A DNA stretch of 64,000 nucleotides. Origin: Microbacterium phyllosphaerae (GTDB taxonomy: Bacteria; Actinomycetota; Actinomycetes; Actinomycetales; Microbacteriaceae). Positions 25,838 to 32,145 of this stretch are shown in pieces; position 1 is the first letter of the stretch; each line of letters starts with the position of its first letter. Below the pieces are notes generated by a model. That model worked only from the letters and a program-made list of their open reading frames with translations. It was not told the DNA's origin and ran no database searches. The stretch covers positions 3,472,001 to 3,536,000 of the forward strand of contig NZ_JAGIOA010000001.1 of assembly GCF_017876435.1 (NCBI RefSeq). The letters are read 5' to 3'. The position numbers and the translations under genes were made by a program.

Positions 25838-26998
25838 TCAGGGGGTCGCGACGGACCGCGCGATCGGTAGACGAGCGGTCACGACCCATCGACCATCGTC
25901 CTCGCCGGCGGTGAACTCGCCGCTCGCTCCGAGCACGCGCTCAGCCATGCGGCCGATGCCGGTGCGACTGGAGGAGAGCTCGCGACGCGGAGTCACGGAG
26001 AGGGGGCTGCTGACGACCAGCCCCGCCATCTCGTCGTCGATGTCGAGTCGGATCTCGATCTCACCCGGACCGGCGTACTTGAGGGCGTTCGTCGCAGACT
26101 CGCGCATGATTCGCGCGAAGATGATCTCGGCCGCGCGCGGGATGCGCTCGTCCGTGGGGTCACCCTTGACGAGCACCGGATGCCCGGCGGCCTCGAATTC
26201 CTGCTTGGCCTCGTCGACAGACGCTGCGAGGTCGCCTGCCGGCATGCCCTCGGAGCGGGGGCCGTCGTCGGCGAGATCGATCACGAAGCGGAGATCGGTC
26301 ATCGCCTTGCGGGCGGCGATGCGGATCGCTTCCTGCGATTCGGTACTGGTGCGGTCGTCGTCGAGCATCTGCACGTGCAGCGACACCACCGTGAGGTGGT
26401 GAGCGATGCTGTCGTGCAGCTCGCCGGCGATCCAACGTCGTTCGGCGAGTACTGCTTGGCGTTCCTGCTCGGCCTTCTCAGCCAACTGCACTTCGAGCGT
26501 GCGTCCTCGGGCGAATGCCATGCGTAGCGCGAAGCCGACGGCTCCGGACACAACGGCGACGACGAGGTAGATGCCGATGTTGACCGCGACGCGCGTATCT
26601 GTGTACGCCGTCAGTGCGGTCGCGAGGAGGAAACCACCCGAATACGAGAGGACCAGTGAGGTCCAACCCAGTCGAACGATGAGGCCCGCCGCGAATGCGG
26701 CGACCGTCAACACCTGGGACTCGATGCCGGGGATGAAAGAGAGTGCGACGACGACGGCGAGCGCGTACGTCGCGATGAGAGGCGACCAGAGATAGAGGGC
26801 GAGAACCGCGGATGACGCGAGCCCAATCACCGCAGCCAACGGCTCCAACCCCGGAGGGAGGAACAGGCCGACGATGTCGAAGATCACGATCGTTCCGATG
26901 ACCGCCACGATGGCGATCCGTTCGATCGTGCTCAGCTTCTCGCCCTTGCCGAGCCGCGCGACATCAGACCTGTCACTGCTCGAAAGACTTAAAGCCAT
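25838..26998 (-). CDS. membrane sensor histidine kinase, HisKA_3/NarL type
   Basis: The 386-residue kinase has five or six closely spaced membrane segments in residues 25-165 with almost no extracellular loop, then a short coiled linker and a HisKA_3 dimerisation helix with the phospho-acceptor in GELHDSIAHHLT (about residue 196). The ATPase domain shows the N box ESATNALKYAG (about 295) and G box TGIGRMAERV (about 345). This is an intramembrane-sensing layout like LiaS or DesK. The ATG at 26998 follows AGGAGA by nine bases. Immediately upstream is a 15-residue peptide gene, and the partner regulator is divergent. Confidence 0.9.
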   Translation of the reverse strand: MALSLSSSDRSDVARLGKGEKLSTIERIAIVAVIGTIVIFDIVGLFLPPGLEPLAAVIGLASSAVLALYLWSPLIATYALAVVVALSFIPGIESQVLTVAAFAAGLIVRLGWTSLVLSYSGGFLLATALTAYTDTRVAVNIGIYLVVAVVSGAVGFALRMAFARGRTLEVQLAEKAEQERQAVLAERRWIAGELHDSIAHHLTVVSLHVQMLDDDRTSTESQEAIRIAARKAMTDLRFVIDLADDGPRSEGMPAGDLAASVDEAKQEFEAAGHPVLVKGDPTDERIPRAAEIIFARIMRESATNALKYAGPGEIEIRLDIDDEMAGLVVSSPLSVTPRRELSSSRTGIGRMAERVLGASGEFTAGEDDGRWVVTARLPIARSVATP

Positions 26999-27027
26999 GC
27001 TTCAGTATCTCCTATCCGCCAGATATA

Positions 27028-27075
27028 TTAACGGTAGAAGCCGAAGAAGTATCCAACCTGGTTCCAGAAAGACAT
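27028..27075 (-). CDS. 15-residue aromatic peptide upstream of the histidine kinase
   Basis: The frame reads MSFWNQVGYFFGFYR and stops with TAA. Seven of 15 residues are aromatic. A strong Shine-Dalgarno GAGGTGA (27082-27088) sits six bases before the ATG, and most codons (TTC, TAC, AAC, CAG, GGC) are those preferred by this GC-rich genome although the surrounding DNA is AT-richer. It ends 29 bases before the kinase start. It could be a secreted or membrane-embedded signal, a leader peptide that couples kinase translation to aromatic amino acid supply, or a short coupling frame. No family is recognised. An overlapping 48-codon frame ending near 27002 uses rare codons and is less likely. Confidence 0.55.
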   Translation of the reverse strand: MSFWNQVGYFFGFYR

Positions 27076-27156
27076 AGAGATTCACCTCATTTCTTGCACT
27101 TTTGACTAGCGATGTATTCATCTTCTCGGTGATCTGCACGTCGCACATCTGTCTCT

Positions 27157-27185
27157 CGTCTAGACCTCGATAGCCAAAAGTCCAA
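27157..27185 (-). promoter_or_regulatory. candidate promoter of the peptide/kinase unit
   Basis: On the minus strand TTGGAC (27180-27185), a 17-base spacer and TAGACG (27157-27162) form a good vegetative promoter about 80 bases upstream of the peptide ATG. Confidence 0.5.
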
Positions 27186-27212
27186 TACATCGCGGCTGAG
27201 GTCACCCCCGGT

Positions 27213-27218
27213 TAGGCT
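27213..27218 (+). promoter_or_regulatory. -10 box TAGGCT of the response regulator gene
   Basis: TAGGCT, six bases, then ATG at 27225. Leaderless arrangement; no Shine-Dalgarno is seen. Confidence 0.6.
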
Positions 27219-27224
27219 TCCTGC

Positions 27225-27878
27225 ATGTCCCAAATCCGCGTTGTGATCGTCGATGACGATCCCCTGGTGCGCTCCGCGCTCTCTCACTTCGTCTCGCGAG
27301 ACCCCGAGATCACGGTGATCGCCGAAGCCGAGTCGGGGCTGGAGGGCATCGAGGTCGTCGAACGCGAGCGCCCTGACGTGGTCATGATGGACGTGCAGAT
27401 GCCCGAGATGAACGGCATCGAGGCGACGGCCGTGATCAGCGAGCGCTGGCCCGAGATCAAGATCCTCGCGGTCACGACTCTCGACGGCAGTGACACCGTG
27501 CTTCCGATGCTCAGCGCCGGCGCGTCGGGCTACCTGCTGAAGGACTCGAGCGCAGCGAGCATCCTCGAGGGCGTCCGCGAGGTGTACAGCGGTGCGAGCT
27601 CGCTTTCGCCGCGGATCGCTTCGCTGCTGATCAAGCACGTGCGTGACACCGAACCTGTGGCGAGCGACGGCACTCTCGAGGTGCTCACCGATCGCGAGCA
27701 GGAAGTCTTGCAGCGTCTCGCACAGGGCATGTCGAACGCGGAGATCGCGCGGACGCTCATCGTCTCGGAGGGGACGGTGAAGGCCCATCTGGGACGCATC
27801 ATGTCGAAGTGGCATGTGCGCGACCGTGTGCAGATCCTCGTCACCGCAGCGCACGCCGGACTGGTCGAGTTCCGCTGA
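27225..27878 (+). CDS. NarL/LuxR-type response regulator
   Basis: The 217-residue regulator has a receiver domain (residues 4-120) with the acidic pair DDD near residue 11, phospho-acceptor Asp in VVMMDVQMPEMNG (about residue 54), Thr in AVTTLD and Lys in GYLLKDSS. A LuxR-type helix-turn-helix fills 150-215 (LTDREQEVLQRLAQGMSNAEIA, VSEGTVKAHLGRIMSK). It is divergent from the histidine kinase, its probable partner. Its last codon runs into nine 17-bp tandem repeats. Confidence 0.93.
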   Translation: MSQIRVVIVDDDPLVRSALSHFVSRDPEITVIAEAESGLEGIEVVERERPDVVMMDVQMPEMNGIEATAVISERWPEIKILAVTTLDGSDTVLPMLSAGASGYLLKDSSAASILEGVREVYSGASSLSPRIASLLIKHVRDTEPVASDGTLEVLTDREQEVLQRLAQGMSNAEIARTLIVSEGTVKAHLGRIMSKWHVRDRVQILVTAAHAGLVEFR

Positions 27879-28026
27879 GTCGGGTATCTCGCTGAGTCGG
27901 GTATCTCGCTGAGCCGGGTATCTCGCTGAGCCGGGTATCTCGCTGAGCCGGGTATCTCGCTGAGCCGGGTATCTCGCTGAGCCGGGTATCTCGCTGAGCC
28001 GGGTATCTCGCTGAGCCGGGTCTGCG
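27874..28026 (+). repeat. nine 17-bp tandem repeats starting at the regulator stop codon
   Basis: Units of GCTGAGCCGGGTATCTC (early ones GCTGAGTCGGG...) start every 17 bases from 27874 to 28010; the last is diverged. The gene's TGA (27876-27878) is in the first unit and each unit repeats CTGAG. There are no spacers, so this is not a CRISPR array. Confidence 0.95.
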
Positions 28027-28070
28027 GCTGAGCCTGTGCTGGGCGTGCGTAATCCTCTGACTATCGGTGC

Positions 28071-28140
28071 AGGTCAGCCGGTGTAGTTCGGCCTGTGCAA
28101 GTCAGTCGCCGCAGGTCAGCCGGTGCAGTTCAGCCGGTGC
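28071..28140 (-). repeat. five 14-bp tandem repeats spanning the HNH-gene stop codon
   Basis: On the minus strand GCACCGGCTGAACT and four variants lie end to end from 28140 down to 28071. The HNH gene's TGA (28130-28132) is in the first, and most later units keep TGA. Confidence 0.88.
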
Positions 28141-29869
28141 GGGCAAGCGCCATCGAGCGGACGGGCGTCTTCGGGAGGCTGAGTCGCGGGGTGCGCCACC
28201 GCTGTTCGGGGTCCCACCATCTCGGACCCCGCACCTGCGGGACACCATCATTCATCCGGATCTCCCACCCGGAGGAACCGAGACTTCGGTGATGCCACCA
28301 GCACAACGGCACGCCGTTATCCGTATGGGTGGGCCCGCCCCGCGCGTGTTCGGTGACGTGGTGGATCTCACACCACGACGCCGGCACATGACACCCGGGG
28401 ATCAGACACTCCTTGTCACGAGCGACGATCGCGCGGCGTTGGTGCACGGTGAACACCCGGTCGGTGGTCGTGATCCCGATGATCCGCCCCTCATCGAACA
28501 GCACCCGTTGGATCACCCCGCTGCATGCGACCTGCGCGGCGACCGACACGGGGACATGCGCGCCGGATCCGGGGATCGTCCCCCACCCGCCATTGCCGCG
28601 ATTGCGGCTCGCTCCGTATGCGTTGCCTCCGAAAGCGGCACTGGCGGCACCCCCGGAATAGACGGCAAGATCTCGTGCATCGACGTTCACGACCAGAACC
28701 GGTGACGACCCACCGAGAGTGGGCGTGTCTTTGTGGCGGGCGGCGATCGCGAGAGCCATGGCGAGAGCGTCGTGACGTTTCTGCGCCGCGGTGCGGTCAT
28801 CGAGCACGCAGCGCGGGTCAGAGTTGAACGGATCAGAACCCTCGCCGTCGTCACCTGCACCTGCACCTGCACCTGCACCCGCACCCGCACCCGCACCCGC
28901 ACCCGCACCCGCACCAAAGTCGGCACCAGCACCAGCACCAGCACCAGCACCAGCACCAGCGCCAAAGTCCGCGCCCGCATTCGCGCCATCGTCCGTGCCC
29001 GCGTCAGAGTGCGCATCCGCATCGAAGTCCGTATCGGCATCAACACCGCCGCTCGGGGCGAAGCGCACGCCCGGCATCGGTGGGCCATCGCCTTTCGGGT
29101 TGAGGATCGCGTCCAGGATGAGTTGCAGCTGTGCGGCCGCGTCCGGGGTCAGGTACCCCCGGATCGCATGCATGCCGTCTTTCAACCGGCCGATCGTGAT
29201 CCCCCGCCGACGACGCGCGTCTTCATCTTTGGGTTCTTCCCCGTCAGGGTCGAACATCGACGCGAGATCCTCCGCGAGAGCCTTCAAGTCCTGCACCGTC
29301 GGCGCCGGACCCGATTCCCCGTCCTCAACATCCGCGTCCGCGTCCGCGTCCGCGTCCGGACCATCATCCACGTCGGCCGCGAGGCCGTGACCCCGGGCAC
29401 ACCCCGCCAACGCGACGTCCGCCGCCAACCGTTGATCGATCGTGAGTCGATCCCACACTCTCTCGATCGGACCCGTCGCCGCCACAAACCCGGCCACCCC
29501 GACCACCCCGTCCAGCAACGCGAGCCGCAACTCCGCCCACCGGGCCGGCATCCGCTCCCCCGCCAAACTCACCGGACGCCGCACCAGATCGACGACCCTG
29601 TCGACCCGCGACGCACCCCGCACATCCACCCGCAGCATCCGCTGCAACAACTCATTCAGACCCCGACACCCCGCCACATGCGGAAAATCCCCCGCATCCC
29701 CCGTCGCGACGGTCTCCACGATCACCGCCTCGACCCGCCGGAACGCCGCCCCCGCACCCTGCAACACCGTGATCCGCTGCGCATCGGTCAGCCCCGCGAG
29801 CGCGTCGTCGGACAGCACAGTGTCGAGGTCGGCGATGACCCGATCCAGAAGCTCGACAGTGCTGTTCAT
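28130..29869 (-). CDS. DUF222/HNH endonuclease-signature protein
   Basis: The 579-residue protein has an N-terminal DUF222 (13E12-like) region (about 1-260) and a C-terminal HNH fold with CLIPGCHVPASWCEIHHVTE and NGVPLCWWHHRSL (about 500-545), containing paired Cys and the catalytic His-Asn-His set. Such genes are multi-copy in actinobacteria and may derive from intervening mobile elements; their role is not settled. Two low-complexity inserts are notable: DADADADAD near residue 175 and a long Gly-Ala run (about 297-345) coded by a hexanucleotide array. The ATG at 29869 is preceded by TTGACT. Confidence 0.88.
   Translation of the reverse strand: MNSTVELLDRVIADLDTVLSDDALAGLTDAQRITVLQGAGAAFRRVEAVIVETVATGDAGDFPHVAGCRGLNELLQRMLRVDVRGASRVDRVVDLVRRPVSLAGERMPARWAELRLALLDGVVGVAGFVAATGPIERVWDRLTIDQRLAADVALAGCARGHGLAADVDDGPDADADADADVEDGESGPAPTVQDLKALAEDLASMFDPDGEEPKDEDARRRRGITIGRLKDGMHAIRGYLTPDAAAQLQLILDAILNPKGDGPPMPGVRFAPSGGVDADTDFDADAHSDAGTDDGANAGADFGAGAGAGAGAGAGADFGAGAGAGAGAGAGAGAGAGAGDDGEGSDPFNSDPRCVLDDRTAAQKRHDALAMALAIAARHKDTPTLGGSSPVLVVNVDARDLAVYSGGAASAAFGGNAYGASRNRGNGGWGTIPGSGAHVPVSVAAQVACSGVIQRVLFDEGRIIGITTTDRVFTVHQRRAIVARDKECLIPGCHVPASWCEIHHVTEHARGGPTHTDNGVPLCWWHHRSLGSSGWEIRMNDGVPQVRGPRWWDPEQRWRTPRLSLPKTPVRSMALARTG
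28852..28962 (-). repeat. hexanucleotide minisatellite coding Gly-Ala repeats
   Basis: GCACCT, GCACCC and GCACCA-type hexamers run from 28852 to 28962 in two blocks separated by a GADFG-coding spacer that recurs near 28963. They code a (GA)n tract in the HNH protein; length variation between strains is expected since units are in frame. Confidence 0.9.
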
Positions 29870-30518
29870 ACCCGCAAGTCAACACGGAACCACCGACATT
29901 CAAGACCCGAAACCACCCCGATTTACCCCAGATCAGAGCACGTATCCCAGCCTTCCGGAATGCCGCAGAGAGACAGGCGTAACGGTGGGATGGAAACGGC
30001 GAAGCGAAGACACGAGAACAGGAGATGAGAAAACGAGAAGACACGAGAACGGGAGAGGAGAGAACGAGAAGACACGAAAACGGGAGAGGAGAGAACGAGA
30101 AGACACGAGAACAGGAGATGGGAGGAGTGAAGAAGAAGACACGACTCGAGTCGAGAGGAGAAGAGCAGAGCAGAGCAGATACGAACGCGATGGGTCTCCG
30201 GACCCTGGGAGCAAAGGTGAGACAGGTGCATGGGCTCAGGGGCCAACCGGCGGATGGCATCGGCGAGCGGGACAGGAGGTGGAACAGCGGGCGAGAACGG
30301 GCAGACGGGACCGGAGGCGGAACAGGCCGATGCGACCTGTAGGCCAGCGCAGGTGAGACCCTGGGGGCTGGCCGCAGGTGGGACAGGAGGTAGGCCAGCG
30401 CGGGTGAGACTCGGGGCGGGGGCCGGTGGCCGCGGGCGGGACCGAAGGTGGCCAGCACAGGTGAGAAGTGGGGCGGGCGGGAGCTCCGCGCAGAAAAGAA
30501 GCACGAGCGAGCGGACGA
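29870..30518. other. 649-base non-coding region, purine-rich with repeats
   Basis: No frame here looks like a gene. From about 29990 to 30190 the plus strand is almost entirely A and G, including four 31-bp tandem repeats. From 30330 to 30480 the motif CCAGCGCAGGTGAGA recurs in degenerate copies (near 30348, 30393 and 30453). Both neighbouring genes are on the minus strand, so the HNH promoter should lie near 29880 and the end of the GNAT gene is at 30519. Confidence 0.7.
30002..30125 (+). repeat. four 31-bp polypurine tandem repeats
   Basis: Units start at 30002, 30033, 30064 and 30095. The core is ACGAGAAGACACGAGAACGG followed by GAGAGGAGAGA. The second and third units differ at one base; the outer two are more diverged. 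Confidence 0.9.
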
Positions 30519-30965
30519 TCAGTTCCGCGGCGATGCCGCCTTCATGAACACATCGACCTCGTCCTCGGTGTCGAGGGCGAACCCGTGCCTCTCATACAGG
30601 CGCCTCGCGGGGCTCCCCTGCAGCACGTTGAGCCGAAACTGGTGCTCCTGGCCGCCGTCCGCGAGCAGCTTCGCGAGAACCGCAGACCCGAGCCCTCGCC
30701 CCTGCACGGCGGGGTCGAGATAGAAGTGCTCGATCCACACTCCGTCGTTCTCATGCCGGACCGCGACGAGACCGACGTCCTCTCCGTCGACGACGATCAC
30801 ACGCGTGTTCTCGGGAACGAACGCATCGAGGAACCGCTGCCGCACGCGCACCGGATCGTATCGATCCAGCCGCTCGAGATCGGGGCGCATGACGATCGCG
30901 CGCAGTTCCGCCATCCACGCGGCATCCGACGCACTGCTCGCTCGAAGACTCCATGCGACTGGCAC
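30519..30965 (-). CDS. GNAT family N-acetyltransferase
   Basis: The 148-residue protein has the GNAT core: VIVVDGEDVGLVAVRHEND (strands 2-3), WIEHFYLDPAVQGRGLGSAVL (acetyl-CoA pyrophosphate loop QGRGLG, about residue 90) and LNVLQGSPARRLYERHGF (motif B). Substrate unknown. The GTG at 30965 gives a usual family length; the frame remains open upstream, so the start is uncertain. It follows the riboswitch-controlled transporter by 53 bases on the same strand and may be read from the same transcript. Confidence 0.82.
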   Translation of the reverse strand: MPVAWSLRASSASDAAWMAELRAIVMRPDLERLDRYDPVRVRQRFLDAFVPENTRVIVVDGEDVGLVAVRHENDGVWIEHFYLDPAVQGRGLGSAVLAKLLADGGQEHQFRLNVLQGSPARRLYERHGFALDTEDEVDVFMKAASPRN

Positions 30966-31018
30966 GGCATCAATCCAATCACCCCATCTCACGCACGAAG
31001 AATGCTCACGCCACGTGC

Positions 31019-31885
31019 TCACAACGCGAGCAGCACGATGCCGACCGCGACCACAGCGGAGGCGGCGATCCGCCATCCCGGCCTGCTCTCCTTCAGCGCG
31101 AAGACGCCGAACAGTGAGACCAGCACGACGCTGACCTCGCGCAGCGGCGCGACGAGGGCGACGGGCGCGATCTGGATGGCTGTGAGCACGAGGATGTACG
31201 ACAGCGGCGACAGGATGCTGAATGCCGCGATCCGGCGCCACTGCGTGCGTCCGAGAGTGCGTACGGCGGCCCACCGACCTCGCACGCCGATCGAGTAGAA
31301 CGGGATCTCGAGCAGCATCGTGCCGACCATGAACGCGACGGGCGACAGGTTCCAGGTGCGCACGGCGTTCGCGTCCCAGATCGTGTAGATCGCGATTGCC
31401 ACGCCGGTGAGCAGGCCGAACAGAAGCCCCGGATCGATGCCCCGTCGCGAGCCTGCTGAGCGACCTCGGTCGACGACGCCGATCGCGACGACTCCGAGGA
31501 TGATCGCGCCGACGCCGACGAGCGCGAGAGCCGACGGACTCTCCCCCAGCAGCACGACGGCGATGATGACCGACAGGAAGGGTCCGGTTCCCCTCGCCGT
31601 CGCATAGACCGTCGAGAGGTTGCCCTCCCGGTATCCGCGCTGAAGCACCGCCATGTAGACCACATGCAGCACAGCAGAGACGCCGACCCCCAGCAGGAAC
31701 CCCTGCACGTCGTCGGTGCCGAGTCCCCCGGTGAACGGGATGACTCCGATCCACACGGCCGTGCCGCCGACCGCACCCCACCACAGGAACGGCATCCCTG
31801 CCCTGCTCACGCCATGGGCGATGACGTTCCACGCGGCGTGGGTGATCGCGGCGGCGAAGACGAGAGCGAAGGCGAGAGCGGACAT
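31019..31885 (-). CDS. EamA/DMT transporter under ykkC-class riboswitch, candidate guanidine exporter
   Basis: The 288-residue protein has ten membrane segments forming two EamA repeats (about 1-135 and 148-288), beginning MSALAFALVFAAAITHAAWNV and containing GNLSTVYATARGTGPFLSV and SPLSYILVLTAIQIAPVALV. Its 5' leader contains a ykkC-class aptamer. Genes under guanidine-I aptamers typically export or degrade guanidine, most often small SMR pumps such as SugE. Here the family is the larger EamA type. Export of guanidine or a guanidinylated compound is inference from the leader; the sequence alone gives no substrate. Shine-Dalgarno GGAAGGG lies six bases before the ATG. Confidence 0.85.
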   Translation of the reverse strand: MSALAFALVFAAAITHAAWNVIAHGVSRAGMPFLWWGAVGGTAVWIGVIPFTGGLGTDDVQGFLLGVGVSAVLHVVYMAVLQRGYREGNLSTVYATARGTGPFLSVIIAVVLLGESPSALALVGVGAIILGVVAIGVVDRGRSAGSRRGIDPGLLFGLLTGVAIAIYTIWDANAVRTWNLSPVAFMVGTMLLEIPFYSIGVRGRWAAVRTLGRTQWRRIAAFSILSPLSYILVLTAIQIAPVALVAPLREVSVVLVSLFGVFALKESRPGWRIAASAVVAVGIVLLAL

Positions 31886-31921
31886 GCGAGACCCTTCCGT
31901 CCGTCGCGAGGCGCGACGAAC

Positions 31922-32024
31922 AGGGTCCTCCGGGCTTTTGTCCTGTCAGATGACGGCACCCCTGCGGAGAGGCGCCGTGGCGCCGCTCGGACCAGACGGG
32001 ACGAACCCCGGAACCCTAGGCGCT
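31922..32024 (-). promoter_or_regulatory. ykkC-class riboswitch, probably guanidine-I
   Basis: Read on the minus strand the conserved blocks appear in order: CTAGGGTTCC (32019-32010), GTCTGGTCCGAG (31997-31986), a variable hairpin ending in GCCGTC, and AAAAGCCCGG-AGGA (from 31939). These are the hallmark segments of the ykkC motif. A small hairpin GTCGCG-CCT-CGCGAC (31903-31917) lies between the aptamer and the Shine-Dalgarno sequence and may be the expression platform. Guanidine-I is favoured because a transporter follows, but the related ppGpp and PRPP subtypes share these blocks and were not excluded. Confidence 0.8.
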
Positions 32025-32097
32025 ATCGAGAGCGACAGTACCCGGAGACGGTGACCAGCAGGTGAACAGACACCGGGAGCAGGATGCCCGGAGAACC

Positions 32098-32137
32098 GTG
32101 AAGCGCCCGGCACGGGGATCCGTACCGGGCGCTTCAC
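32098..32137 (-). terminator. strong terminator hairpin behind the wall-protein gene
   Basis: GTGAAGCGCCCGG (32098-32110) pairs perfectly with CCGGGCGCTTCAC (32125-32137), a 13-bp stem. It sits directly after the stop of the wall-protein gene on the minus strand. No long U-run follows, as is common in actinobacteria. Confidence 0.85.
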
Positions 32138-32145
32138 ATCAGTTC

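Noticed and set aside
27002..27145. 48-codon frame overlapping the 15-residue peptide, ending three bases before the kinase start
   Set aside because: Uses codons rare in this genome (TTA, ATA, AGA, AAA) and has no Shine-Dalgarno; kept only as an alternative to the peptide.
27874..28026. Possible CRISPR array
   Set aside because: Units are 17 bp, directly adjacent with no spacers and no cas genes nearby.
29923..30504. Minus-strand frames rich in Ser, Leu and Pro in the purine-rich region
   Set aside because: They are by-products of the A/G tract and its repeats, with no ribosome site or host codon pattern.
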